A stretch of 64,000 bases of DNA from Streptomyces sp. CB02261. Its GTDB lineage: Bacteria; Actinomycetota; Actinomycetes; Streptomycetales; Streptomycetaceae. Both the position numbers and the translations under genes were made by a program. Positions 27,112 through 36,129 of this stretch are shown piece by piece. Below the pieces are notes generated by a model. That model was not told the origin of the DNA, searched no databases, and saw only the letters and a program-made list of their open reading frames with translations. Location of the stretch: the NCBI RefSeq assembly GCF_001905665.1, contig NZ_LIVX01000006.1, positions 1 through 64,000 on the forward strand. The letters are read 5' to 3'. Position 1 is the stretch's first letter, and each line of letters starts with the position of its first letter.

Positions 27112-27839
27112 GCCGACACCCTATGCGCACGATTCACTTCCGATACACGGCCTAGCAGCGGTGGCAGCCCCGCGGCCACGCCTGCGTGCCAGATCGCCTC
27201 GACCATGATCCCGGCCGCCCCCATCCACTCCTCATCGCCGGAGAATCGAACGGCGGCGGCGCGGGCCATCGCCCGGGCGGCCTTCCTCGCCGCCACGGCG
27301 GTCGCAGTGTCAGGGCCGGTGAGCTCCGCAGCGGTTTCGTAGGTGAACGGGTCGCCCGGGAAGCGAACAACGTCGGAGCACCACTCGGGATCGTCGGCGA
27401 ACACGTCGAGTGCGGCGCGTGCGAGAGCACGCCCGTCTGGCATCGTCCCGGCCTTCGACAGGGCGAGGAAGGCCGCGTGGTACACCTCCGCATTCGTGTC
27501 CCACGACAGCCGCTCGAAACCAGCACGGCCGAGGACGGCTTCGGCGGCATCGGAGCAGGCCCGGGACACTTCCTGCACCCGGTCGTTGTCGGTGTAGTAG
27601 TAGCGCTGCTCGAACTCCCCACCAGCCTCGAACCAGGTGGACGCCTCGGTGGCGACGGCCTCGACGGCCAGGAGGTGGTCGGCGGCCTCGGTGAGGCCGA
27701 CCGCCCGGAGTTCGCGCGCGAGCCCGGCGCTGCTGTCCTCATAGGGCTCGCAGAGTTTGAGGCACAAGGTGTACGGCAAGCCGGTCACGGCCTGGATCTG
27801 GCGGGCGAGCCCCTGGGCGCGAGTTTGCTTCTTCGGCAT
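27093..27839 (-). pseudogene. hypothetical gene interrupted near its 3' end by the IS5 element
   Basis: The frame starts at ATG 27839 (MPKKQTRAQGLARQIQAVTG). The protein is helical and soluble (LCLKLCEPYEDSSAGLAREL, RALARAALDVFADDPEWCSD, ARKAARAMARAAAVRFSGDE) and family-unassigned. At PPLLGR the element begins; the frame runs on into it for about 18 codons and stops at 27093. The genuine last 17 codons lie at 25693-25758. Because only the tail is replaced, the product may still be partly active. Confidence 0.65.
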
Positions 27840-28059
27840 CGGTCTCTCGGATTCCGGCGGGCGCCTGCCCACGCCCTGCCCGCCCCGGTTGCTCGATGCG
27901 TCGATGACTACGGGGAACGCGGGCCTGATGAGACCTTCACCCGTGGATCGCCTGCTGCGTGGGAGCCGACGGCGGGGGGCTGTACGCGCCTTGCCGTCCG
28001 GCAGCGTAGCAGCCCCGGCTCCGTGGGTCTGAGCGGAGCCGCCATCTGTCGCTCGGTCG

Positions 28060-28090
28060 AGGGGCGTCCTCCCAGAGGGGGGACGCCCCT
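28060..28090. terminator. strong hairpin left of the IS630 element
   Basis: AGGGGCGTCCTCCC at 28060 pairs with GGGGGACGCCCCT ending at 28090, a stem of about 13 bp with a four-base loop. It stands between the start of the interrupted gene and the IS630 left end and could stop transcription from either side. The rest of 27840-28105 holds no gene. Confidence 0.55.
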
Positions 28091-28175
28091 GGACTTGGGA
28101 CGCTACTGAACTTGATTGGGTGATGTCGGCGCCGTTCGCCTGACGGCGGCCGCTCAGCTCCAGTAGCTCTGGACC

Positions 28176-29239
28176 GTGAGATACGCGCAGGGCGGCGGGT
28201 TGACCGACGCTGGGAGGGCCGCGCGGGAGCGGATCCGGCTGCAGGCCGTTGAACGCTTCGAGTGCGGGGAGAAGAACCGGGAGATCGCTGCCGCGCTGCG
28301 AGTCAGCGAGCGAGCGGTGGAACGGTGGCGCCACCAGTGGCGCGAGCGCGGCGAGGCTGGAGTCCTGTCGAAGGGCTCACCCGGGCGGCCAAGGCTCAGC
28401 GAGAATCAGGTCGCCAAGCTGGAGCGGGAGTTGGAGCGCGGCCCCCTGGTCCACGGTTGGGCCGACCAGCGGTGGACCCTGGCCCGGGTGAAGACGCTGA
28501 TCGGCCGGCTGTTCCACGTGAGCTACACAGTCGAGGGGACGTGGCGGCTGCTGAAGCGGCACGGTTGGTCGTGGCAGCAACCGGCCCGCCGCGCGATCGA
28601 GCGTGACGACGACGCGGTCGACCTGTGGAAGAAGGAGGTCTGGCCGTGGGTAAGAGCATCGCGGCGGCCTGCGACGGATGGATCGTCTTCGAGGACGAGG
28701 CCGGTCAGTCGCTGACGCCGCCGCGAGCCAGGTCCTGGGGCCGTCGGGGCTGCACCCCGGTGGTCCGCGTGCGCGGCCGGGGCTCGGGCCGGGTGTCGAT
28801 GGCAGGTATGACCTGCTATAAGCCTGGCGAGCGGTCCCGGCTCTTCTACTCCATCCGCGAGTACACCGGACGCAAGAACCAGCCCAAGGGCTTCGGCTGG
28901 CGCGACTTCCGCGACCTGCTGATCCGTGCCCGCATCCAGCTCGGCGGCCCGATCGTCCTGGTCTGGGACAACGTCCGCCTCCACCTGACCAAGTCCTTAC
29001 GGGCGTTCATCGAAGCAAACTCGGACTGGCTCACGGTTTTCCAACTGCCCACCTACGCACCCGACCTGAACCCGCAAGAAGGCATCTGGTCGCTGGTCAA
29101 ACGCGACATCGGAAATCTCGCCGCAGCTGACCTCAGCCAGATCACCCGTGCCGTGAAGCGCAAGCTCAAGATGCTGCAGTACCGACCGGAGGTGATCGAC
29201 GGCTGCCTCGCTGGTACCGGCCTGGCCCTTGGCGCGTGA
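28176..29239 (+). CDS. IS630-family transposase, two frames joined by -1 shift
   Basis: The first frame (GTG 28176) encodes the helix-turn-helix: REIAAALRVSERAVERWRHQ and a winged part up to LWKKEVWPWV. A -1 shift near 28650 gives WPWVKSIAAACDGWIVFEDE, so reading continues in the frame that ends at 29239. The DDE residues are the Asp in VFEDEAGQS, the Asp in VLVWDNVRLH and the Glu in PDLNPQEGIW. Such -1 shifts are common in IS630-type elements; here no long slippery run is present, so loss of a base is also possible. Confidence 0.8.
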
Positions 29240-29312
29240 ACACGCTGGCCGACCGACGGCGATAGGGCGAGCATGCCGGAGTCCAAAGTTGCTGGTCAGA
29301 TACGGTAACGGG

Positions 29313-29675
29313 ATGGACGAGAGCCTGCCTGCCGACGTAGCCGACGTGCTTGCGGCAGTCCTGAACGCGGACGACCCGGTTCATGATGCGCTCCGAAGGC
29401 AGGTTCTGCACCTCAGCGTGCGAGCGCGCTGCACATGCGGGTGCGGCACCGCCTACTTTGAACTCGACACCAGCAAGGTGGAACCTGCGCCAACCAGCCC
29501 CAGCACGGTCGTGGCGGCCGAAGCGCAGCTCGTCACCGAAGCCGGCGAGTGCCCAGGTGAGGTCCTGGTCTTCACCCAGGGCGGCTACCTGTCGTGGCTG
29601 GAAGTCTGTTCATGGAGCGACGACATCGAAGTAACACTGGCCGCCGCACGTCACTGGCTGCAGACACGCTCTTGA
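29313..29675 (+). CDS. cargo gene inside the IS630 element, 120 aa, unknown
   Basis: ATG 29313 starts MDESLPADVADVLAAVLNAD. The protein has a CTCGCGTAYFELDTS motif (three closely spaced Cys) that could bind metal, then a beta-rich half (ECPGEVLVFTQGGYLSWLEV, SDDIEVTLAAARHWLQ). No membrane or export signal. It lies after the transposase and before the right inverted repeat. It looks like a typical streptomycete chromosomal hypothetical rather than a transposition gene. Confidence 0.65.
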   Translation: MDESLPADVADVLAAVLNADDPVHDALRRQVLHLSVRARCTCGCGTAYFELDTSKVEPAPTSPSTVVAAEAQLVTEAGECPGEVLVFTQGGYLSWLEVCSWSDDIEVTLAAARHWLQTRS

Positions 29676-29740
29676 TCCCCAACGACCAGCGCCCCGCGGG
29701 CTCCGCGACACCGCCGACATCACGAGTTCAAGTTCAGTAT

Positions 29741-30530
29741 CTACACCGTGGCATTGGACTGCCGGTTCTCCGGGCTCGTCGTTGTGGCGGTGGTGATCAG
29801 GGCTTCCAGAGCGGGGTCTACCCAAGGGCGGTCTGTGGTGATGTTCCGGCGGCGGCCGGCGGAGATGTCGGCGTACAGCTCGGTGTGGGCTCCGGCGGGG
29901 TCGCCGCGGTAGTCGGTGATCCGTACACCGGTCCAGGCCCAGTAGAGGGAGGCGCCGAGCGCGTACACCTCGGCGGCGGGGGTGAGGGGGACGTGGTCGT
30001 CGTCGCCGGTGGCGAGGAGCTGTGCGGCGATCTCGGGGGCGATGACGTGGATGAGGCCGCCCCGGTATGGCGTGGCCGGGGGCGTGAGGTCGGGGCGGCG
30101 GGCGCGGTCGTAGTCGATGAACGCGGGACCCCGGCTGATGATCACGTTCTCGGCCTGCATGTCGCCGTGGATCCATCCGGCCGCGTGCAGTTCGGTGAGG
30201 GCGGCGAACGCGGCACGGGCGGCGTCGCGCACGTGGGTGCGCTAGGTGTCGATGGCGTGGCCCTCGCGGGCGGGGGCGAACACCTGCCACAGCGATGGGC
30301 CGTCGAGGCGGGGCAGGGCGAGCCACCGGCCGAGGTTGCCGTGTCCGTGGCGGGTGCCGGGGTGGCGGCCCTGGTCGTGGAGGAGGGCGCAGGCGGCGGT
30401 CTCGTGTGCGAGGTCTCCGCGGGCGCCGGGGACGGCGGTCTTGATGATCTGGTCTGCGGCCTGCCAGACGTCGGAGCCCTTCCGGCCGATCAGGTGCTTG
30501 GGCGGGCCGGGCAGTCCGAGGGTGGTCATG
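29741..30530 (-). pseudogene. protein-kinase-like gene with an in-frame stop
   Basis: It starts at ATG 30530 (MTTLGLPGPPKHLIGRKGSD), overlapping the upstream phosphotransferase stop by ATGA. A TAG at 30242-30244 interrupts the frame after REGHAIDT, and the same frame continues HVRDAARAAFAALTELHAAG with the kinase catalytic loop HGDMQAENVI and the metal-binding FIDYD, followed by VIAPEIAAQLL, a P+1-like segment. Kinases of this small type phosphorylate proteins or small molecules. The stop separates the N-lobe from the catalytic loop, so the product is probably inactive. The gene ends at the very edge of the IS630 insertion. Confidence 0.7.
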
Positions 30531-31221
30531 GCTGTGTCGACGAGCGCGCGGGCGGGGGCGGTGGGTTCCACGGGGTGTCCTTCGGGGAGCGCGGGGAGGG
30601 GGCGGGGTCGGCGAGGCCGTCGAGGGTATCGAGGCCGGTGGCCCTGGCGAACGCGGTGAGCGCTGCGCGCAGGGCGGGGCCTGTCCAGGTGATGCCGTGG
30701 CGGGCGGCGGCCGCGCGGTAGAGCGCGAGTACCTCGCGGCCGGGGAGTGGGCGGCCGGCTTGGCGGAGGACGGCCGGGAGGGTGACCAGGTCGACCAGGC
30801 CGGTGATGTCCGGCCTGAGGGTCTCGAGGTCGACGAGGACCAGGCCGCGGCCGTGGCGGCGGCGGGCGTGTTCGGGCTTGAGGTCGAGGTGCCCGAGGGG
30901 GATGGCGCTGTCGCCGTGTGCGGCCCGGACGTGTGTGCGAGGACGTCGGGCCAGGCCTGGGCGTCGCGCAGCCAGGCCGGGGGCGGGGGCGGGGGCGGCG
31001 GTGAGACGGTCGAGCCGGTACGCGTCGAAGGCGGGGGCGAGTTCGGCGGGGAGGGAAGCGGGTGTCGCGTGGATGGCGGCGACGGCGCCGATGAGGCGGC
31101 GCGGAGCGGTGGGGCATGTCCAGCTGTTCGGGCGGGGGATGTGCTCGATCAGCAGGGAGCGTGAGGTGTCGTCGACGCTGAGGAGGCGGGGCAGGGCGGG
31201 GCTGTGTCCGGCGCCCCGCAC
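30526..31221 (-). CDS. aminoglycoside-phosphotransferase-like protein, probably damaged
   Basis: The phosphotransferase core is GHLDLKPEH (HxDxxxxN-like with H at the last place) and LVLVDLETLRPDITGLVDLV. The N-lobe contains LSVDDTSRSLLIEHIPRPNS and RLIGAVAAIHATPASLPAEL. Between them, codon bias points to another frame reading WLRDAQAWPDVLAH, so two compensating indels may have scrambled about 25 residues. The start (GTG 31221) is uncertain and the expected first 60 residues are missing. The gene is coupled to the kinase-like gene downstream. Confidence 0.55.
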   Translation of the reverse strand: MRGAGHSPALPRLLSVDDTSRSLLIEHIPRPNSWTCPTAPRRLIGAVAAIHATPASLPAELAPAFDAYRLDRLTAAPAPAPGLAARRPGLARRPRTHVRAAHGDSAIPLGHLDLKPEHARRRHGRGLVLVDLETLRPDITGLVDLVTLPAVLRQAGRPLPGREVLALYRAAAARHGITWTGPALRAALTAFARATGLDTLDGLADPAPSPRSPKDTPWNPPPPPARSSTQP

Positions 31222-31587
31222 GTCGCTCTGCGCGGAACCCGGAGGAGACAGGTCCGGCAGGCGCGTGGTCCTTCTCCTGCTCGTGGTCCCGGCGACAGAG
31301 GCGGGCTCGACCCGTGTGTGACCTGGGGGGGCGGCCGTCTGGACAGCGGCCGCGGCGACCGTAGGGACCGGAGCGGGCGTCTACTGTTTTCGCTGACAGC
31401 CGTCTGACGGAGCAGGCGAATAAGGCTGTCCGCCCTCTGCGGTGACGCCCCGGCGCTGCATTAGGTTCGAGTGAGCGCCAGATGGGCAATCCAGGAACCG
31501 TGTCTCGGCCTTCCCGCCGGGCAGCCTCTCCCGCCTCCCCGCATTCCTCATTCGTGCCGTTCAACGAGCGAGAGCAGACTGCCCGAC
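31222..31587. other. gap between two minus-strand genes
   Basis: No supported gene. The part next to 31222 may contain lost N-terminal codons of the phosphotransferase-like gene in shifted frames. No clear hairpin was found. Confidence 0.4.
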
Positions 31588-32142
31588 CTACTCGCCGGCG
31601 AGGCAGTGCCTGACATTGAGTGTCTTCAAGTCCTCGTTTACCTGGTCTACGAGCTCTGCGCGCCGGGCTTCGGAGTCTGTGACGAACAGACTCTCGCCTG
31701 TGATGACCTCCTTTCGAAGCTCCACAGCCAACGCGTGATCCTCATCGCTGATGTCGTTCATGGCTTCGAAGAGCCGGTCGATTTCTTCGACCTGCGAGTT
31801 GGGTGTTTCGATCTTCCCCATCTCGCTGGTGAGCTTCCGCTCGGTGCTGGCCAGCTCGTCCCAGCTCGCCGCTGCCGCCTGGTAGTACGCGGACTGATAG
31901 CCACTGCCTGCGAGCCTGTCGAGGGAGGTGTTTGCTTCGCTGTTCTGGCGGACGAGATCACCATGCAGGGAGTCGCAAGCCGCACTGGCCTCCCTCGCCC
32001 ACTCTTTAACGGTGAACTCGTCTCTGGTGATGATCGCGAAAATGAGTCCACCGATGCCAGCCAGTCCTGCGAGTGCCGCGATCCACCAACCGACATGCTT
32101 CCTGATCCGGCCGCTTGTATCTCTTTCTTGATCTTCGTCCAT
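31588..32142 (-). CDS. membrane-anchored hypothetical protein, 184 aa
   Basis: After a charged start (MDEDQERDTSGRIRKHVG) a single membrane helix WWIAALAGLAGIGGLIFAII is followed by an external helical domain (EEIDRLFEAMNDISDEDHAL). It is an N-in, C-out anchored protein. Codon use is less G/C-biased than its neighbours, which suggests a different origin. No ribosome site is evident at ATG 32142. Function unknown. Confidence 0.65.
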   Translation of the reverse strand: MDEDQERDTSGRIRKHVGWWIAALAGLAGIGGLIFAIITRDEFTVKEWAREASAACDSLHGDLVRQNSEANTSLDRLAGSGYQSAYYQAAAASWDELASTERKLTSEMGKIETPNSQVEEIDRLFEAMNDISDEDHALAVELRKEVITGESLFVTDSEARRAELVDQVNEDLKTLNVRHCLAGE

Positions 32143-32386
32143 ACGTCAGAGGTTCCCGGCTGATGAGGGGACGGGTGCGAGGCAAGGCGCAATCACTCGT
32201 CTGGCAGTACCGAGCCTCAAAGCGTCGGAGTTGCTCACGCGCAACGGGCGTTCAGAGGCACGTGCCCTCGTAATTTAGGGATGCCGTGCGATGTGCCACC
32301 TACATGACAGTTGGCCGCCTGGGGCAGATTCCACTATTCACGTCACCACCACGAGCGGGGCCCACGGCGCAGGCCGGGGAGGAGTT

Positions 32387-32992
32387 TCAGACTCGTTCGA
32401 GACGGGGTGCGCCGTCGAGGATGGCCAGTTCTCTGTCGGTGGCCTGGCGTTTCCAGTCGGGCGCGACGGTTGCGTAAGTGGTGACGTCGTGCCAGCAGCC
32501 CTGGGTGTGGAAGAGCTGGCGGAGGGTGGCTTCGGGGCGCAGGCCGGCGGCGTGCATGACTTTCGGCATGTGGTGGTGGTCGCTACGGTGGCCGGCCCAG
32601 ATGCGGTGCAGGCCCAGGTGTCCGAAGGCGTAGGCCATCAGCAGGCGTCAGCTTTCGTGGCCGTGGCCGCGCGTGGGGGCGCCGGGCAGCAGGGCAAGGC
32701 TGGTGAGCATGGCGTTGCTGCCGTAGTCCTCGACGAGGAGTCCCATGGTGCCGACGAGGGTGTCGTCGTCGGGGGCGCAGACGGCGAGGGTGTATTTGCG
32801 GCGCGGGTGGGTGTGGGGCTGGGCGAGGCTCTGGGCGAAGGCGGCGTGGGCCTGGGTGGGGTCCATGCGGTCGATGCCCAGGTAGCGGGTCAGGACGCGG
32901 TGAGTGAGGATCCGCGCGAACGCGTCGTGGTCGCCCGCGTGCAGCTCCCGCAGCCACAGGTGGTCGCCTCGCAGGTCGGGTACGAGGTTCAC
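32387..32992 (-). pseudogene. GNAT acetyltransferase with an in-frame stop
   Basis: The GTG at 32992 overlaps the stop of the E1-like gene (GTGA). The frame reads WLRELHAGDHDAFARILTHR, then VGTMGLLVEDYGSNAMLTSL, and reaches the acetyl-CoA loop at RGHGHES, where a TGA (32648-32650) stops it. The same frame continues RLLMAYAFGHLGLHRIWAGH, the usual following helix and strand of RimJ/RimL-type enzymes, and ends at 32387. A change of one or two bases would restore it. The gene family acetylates protein N-termini or small amines. Confidence 0.7.
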
Positions 32993-34179
32993 CGGCCAGC
33001 TCCGTGCAGGGCGGCCTCAGATGCCGGGACCGGGACGAGGGCGCGGAGGGGGATGAGCGTTTCGAGGTCGATGGAGTGGCGGCCGGAGGGGATGGGTTCG
33101 CCGAGCAGGATGCGGCGGGCGGTGTCGGTGACGAGGGCCGCGCCGAGCATGACGCCGCTGGCGAGCTGCGGCCAGCTGGAGAGCGTATGGCCGACGCGGG
33201 TGAGTGCGTCGGTCATGGCCGGGCTCAGCCGCTGCTCGTCGACTACGTCGAGGAGGAAACGCAGAGCCGCTTCCCGGTCGAGGCCATGGATGTCGGCGGC
33301 GGTCGTATCGCCGGTTCGGCCGTGGAAGAGCGGGCGTCCTGGCTCGAGGTCGAAGCGTTCGATGTCCAGTACGCCGCGGTCGTTGGTGTCCATGAGGACA
33401 GGGATCCGCCGGCTGCGCGCGTGCTCGCGGGCGGCTACTTTCACCCAGGGGGTGTCGCACTCCTCGATGAGCAGGTCCAGGCCCCTGCCGTCCCGGCCGG
33501 CGCCGAAGAAGTCGTCGATGGTGTCCTCGGTGACTCCACCCCGGTGGATCTCGATGTCCAGGTAGGGGTCGAGCTCGTACATGCGCCGCGCGCACAGCAC
33601 GCTCTTCTCCAGGCCGAGTTCGTGGACGCCGCCGCGGAGCCGGTTGAGGTTCGACAGGCCGAGCCGATCGAAGTCCGCCAGCCTGAAGGCCCCGCCGACG
33701 CCCTCCATGGCGCAGGTCAGCGCGGCGCTGCTGCCGACCGACAGCCCGATGACGCCGATCCGCCGGTTCAGGAGGCCCTGCTGCTGCTCGCGGGTGATCT
33801 TGTCGCGGTTGCGGTCGGTACGGACTAGGCGGAACTCGGACTCGGGCAGAACGTGGACCAGGCGCCCGGACCACGGGTACCAGGCCCACCTTCCGTACTC
33901 CTCGGGCCGCGTGCCCAGAGTGTCGACGACGGCGCGGGACCGGGAGCGGCCGCCGAAGGGATCCTGCGGAGCACGGCAGCGCAGGAGTTCCTCGATCTGG
34001 TCCTCGATCCGGTCGTGGAACTCACGCAGCAGGCCCGAGGCTCGCAGCCCGGCCAGGGCCGCTGCGTCGGACGACTGCGAAAGGTCCAGCAGGACCGGCC
34101 GAAACGATTCGTCCCGGAAGCGGGGCGAGGGCAGGACGAGGTGGTCCGGCTCCAGGCCGGAAGGCAGGGGGTGCGTCAC
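32989..34179 (-). CDS. E1/ThiF-like adenylyltransferase
   Basis: The 396-residue protein carries a ThiF/E1 Rossmann domain from about residue 130: RIGVIGLSVGSSAALTCAME (nucleotide loop), ADFDRLGLSNLNRLRG with the conserved Asp and Arg, and LDLLIEECDTPWVKVAAREH. The N-terminal 120 residues (QDPFGGRSRSRAVVDTLGTR) are a separate helical domain. The E1 family adenylates a carboxylate, often the C-terminus of a small protein or peptide. No CxxC zinc pair or clear catalytic Cys was seen. The start GTG 34179 has no good ribosome site. It is translationally coupled to a GNAT gene. Confidence 0.75.
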   Translation of the reverse strand: MTHPLPSGLEPDHLVLPSPRFRDESFRPVLLDLSQSSDAAALAGLRASGLLREFHDRIEDQIEELLRCRAPQDPFGGRSRSRAVVDTLGTRPEEYGRWAWYPWSGRLVHVLPESEFRLVRTDRNRDKITREQQQGLLNRRIGVIGLSVGSSAALTCAMEGVGGAFRLADFDRLGLSNLNRLRGGVHELGLEKSVLCARRMYELDPYLDIEIHRGGVTEDTIDDFFGAGRDGRGLDLLIEECDTPWVKVAAREHARSRRIPVLMDTNDRGVLDIERFDLEPGRPLFHGRTGDTTAADIHGLDREAALRFLLDVVDEQRLSPAMTDALTRVGHTLSSWPQLASGVMLGAALVTDTARRILLGEPIPSGRHSIDLETLIPLRALVPVPASEAALHGAGR

Positions 34180-34229
34180 GGGAGGGACGCTAACAATCCG
34201 GCGATCATGAAACGGGGGCCGTCACCCGC

Positions 34230-34270
34230 GGGGGCGCACTCGAATTGATCTTCTACTCGAATGCGCCCCC
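34230..34270. promoter_or_regulatory. inverted repeat upstream of the E1-like gene
   Basis: GGGGGCGCA at 34230-34238 pairs with TGCGCCCCC at 34262-34270; inside, CTCGAA occurs twice as a direct repeat. It lies 50 bases upstream of the E1-like start, where an operator or an upstream terminator could sit. Confidence 0.4.
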
Positions 34271-34753
34271 ACGCGCCGAGTGCACCCCTGCACTCCCCCA
34301 CCTTGCCGGCAGCCCCCGGTCGATCAAGTCCAGGAGCGTCCAGGGATGCCTTAGCAGTCGTCGGGGCCCAGACGGGCCGGGTGCGAGAACGGCCCAGGCG
34401 GCCCGCCCCGCCTGAGCGGCACCGACAGACCCCGACACCCTGAGCGGCCCGTATCCAGCACGCTCGGAGCACCGGGCACGGGGCGTACATCCCCGTCCTC
34501 CTGCCGCCGAGACGATGACGGAACGGTTCGCCACCAGAAGTTCCACACAGGAGTGCAGAATCGTTTTTGTTCCGCGTCGTTGAAGGAATCGAGCGCCCCT
34601 CGGAATGCACGTGCGGGGCGCCTCCACCCTGGGCGCCCCCAGCGTCCTGGGAAGCTCACGGCACCGAGGGCGCGGTGACAGGAACGCGACCGCGATGCCG
34701 TCCACCCGGCATCCCACCCCCTCCCCGGGCTGCCGGGTGCCCCACAGCCGGAC
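34271..34753. other. non-coding gap
   Basis: No reading frame here shows sustained coding bias and no repeat end was recognised. Confidence 0.45.
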
Positions 34754-35008
34754 GTGGAGCGCAGAGCCGCCGCCCCGCACTGGGCCGCCCCGCCCAAGCC
34801 CGCCACGAAGGCCACGACCACAGGCCAGGCCAAGACGAAGCCCGGTGCCCGTACCCGTACACCCGCACCGCGCCGTCCCGGCCACCCCACTCCCGGAGTG
34901 CGGGCCGGGGACATGGCCGCGCTGTGCCGCTCCGCGCACGGTTTGGACAGCCCGACCCTCACCGCGCTGTGCCGTCACGCCTACGGCCGCTGTGGCTGGC
35001 CGAGGTAG
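34754..35008 (+). CDS. possible small hypothetical protein, 84 aa
   Basis: The frame from GTG 34754 has a basic, proline-rich front (KPATKATTTGQAKTKPGART) and ends GDMAALCRSAHGLDSPTLTA then LCRHAYGR. The end resembles short C-terminal helices of plasmid-type streptomycete proteins. Evidence is limited to moderate codon bias. Confidence 0.3.
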   Translation: MERRAAAPHWAAPPKPATKATTTGQAKTKPGARTRTPAPRRPGHPTPGVRAGDMAALCRSAHGLDSPTLTALCRHAYGRCGWPR

Positions 35009-35192
35009 CTGTCACCGGATGCCTCGGCCTGCGCGTTCACTCCGCGTTGTTCGCGCACCTGTCGCCGACTGGTCGAGATAGGTGTCACCTGCCTCGGTTG
35101 GTCACGGTGGTCGTCACCGTCAGCGGAAGCGAACCCCCTGGTCCGGTCTTGGCGTGCATCGGTACAGCGGCTCACTAACTGATCGTTTCAGA

Positions 35193-36097
35193 ATGAGTCG
35201 AGCTGCGGGTCTTGTGTTCGACGATCTTGGTCGGCAGGGTGTCCGGGTGCGTGCTGATCTTGTTCCTGACGACCTGTGGGAGCGGGTGGCCCCGCTCTTA
35301 CCGCCCGCTCCCGAACGGCGCCGTCGGCATCCTGGACGGCTTCGCGTTCCGGACAGGGCGGCTCTCACCGGCATCATGTATGTCCTGCGGACCGGTGTCG
35401 CCTGGCGGGACGTCCCGGCCGAGACCGTGGGCTGTTCCGGTGTGACGGCCTGGCGTCGGCTGCGGGACTGGACCGAGGCCGGCGTCTTGCCTCGCCTGCA
35501 CGCCGTCCTGTTGACCGAGCTGCGCCGTGCGGGCCTGCTGGACCTGGACGACTGCTCCGTGGACGGGTCGCACGTCCGGGCTCTCAAAGGGGGGATCACG
35601 TCGGCCCCTCGCCCGTCGACCGCGCCCGCCCCGGTTCCAAGCACCACCTGATCGTCGACCGCCACGGAACCCCACTCGCCGTCACCCTGACCAGCGGCAA
35701 CCGGCACGACGTCACCCAGCTCCTGCCCCTGCTCCACGCCGTCCCGCCAATCCGAGGTCTGCGAGGACGTCCCCGCCGCAAGCCCCGGCGCCTGTACGCC
35801 GACCGGGGTTACGACTTCGACAAGTACCGCCGTCTGCTGTGGAAGCGCGGCATCAAGCCGATGATCGCCCGATGCGGCGTCGCGCACGGCTCCGGACTGG
35901 GCAAGGTGCGGTGGGTGGTCGAGCGCGCCTTCGCCTGGCTGCACCAGTTCAAGCGGCTCCGCATCAGCTACGAACGACGCGCGGATCTCCATCAGGGCCT
36001 GCTCGAACTGGCCTACAGCCTCATATGCCTGCGCCGCCTCCGAACTCATTCTGAAAGATCAGTAAGGGGTGACATGCCGGAGTCGGTGACAGGATAG
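35193..36097 (+). CDS. IS5-family transposase with a -1 shift at AAAGGGGGG
   Basis: The ATG at 35193 lies inside the left inverted repeat. The first frame reads DLVPDDLWERVAPLLPPAPE and reaches SVDGSHVRALKGG, the first catalytic Asp. At the run AAAGGGGGG (35586-35594) a -1 shift joins it to DHVGPSPVDRARPGSKHHLI in the frame that carries LYADRGYDFDKYR (second Asp) and VVERAFAWLHQFKRLRISYE (Glu). The long A/G run suggests programmed slippage. The frame passes through the inner right end and stops at 36097, outside the basic element. Confidence 0.8.
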
Positions 36098-36129
36098 CGA
36101 AGACGGTCTCCCGCCCTTACGAGCTGCCC

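Larger units (their letters stand above)
25759..27151 (+). mobile_element. IS5-family element carrying a cargo gene
   Basis: The ends are inverted repeats: GCCGTGTATCGAAAGTG at 25759 and its complement with one change ending at 27151 (20 of 22 bases over the full repeat, counted with the flanking G). CTAG flanks the element on both sides (25755-25758 and 27152-27155), which fits the YTAR target of the IS5 group. Inside are a two-frame transposase on the plus strand and, beyond it, a 139-codon gene on the minus strand. Just after the transposase stop, TGATCAGTACACG at about 26676-26688 looks like the usual right end with an internal deletion. The unit is 1393 bp, about 450 bp longer than the transposase requires. 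Confidence 0.8.
28106..29737 (+). mobile_element. IS630-family element carrying a cargo gene
   Basis: The left end CTGAACTTGA at 28106 continues to GTGATGTCGGCG; the right end (complement of 29711-29737) shows the same CTGAACTTGA and GTGATGTCGGCG with four differing bases between, so 22 of 27 positions match. TA flanks both ends (28104-28105 and 29738-29739), as expected for IS630/Tc1-mariner. The 1632-bp unit contains the two-frame transposase and then a separate 120-codon gene. A weak right-end-like sequence at about 29275-29300 (GGAGTCCAAAGTT, then TCAGATA) lies just after the transposase. Confidence 0.8.

Noticed and set aside
31460..31475. GGTTCGAGT considered as the T-loop of a tRNA
   Set aside because: The flanking bases do not fold into acceptor and anticodon stems, and no other tRNA-like segment was found in the window.
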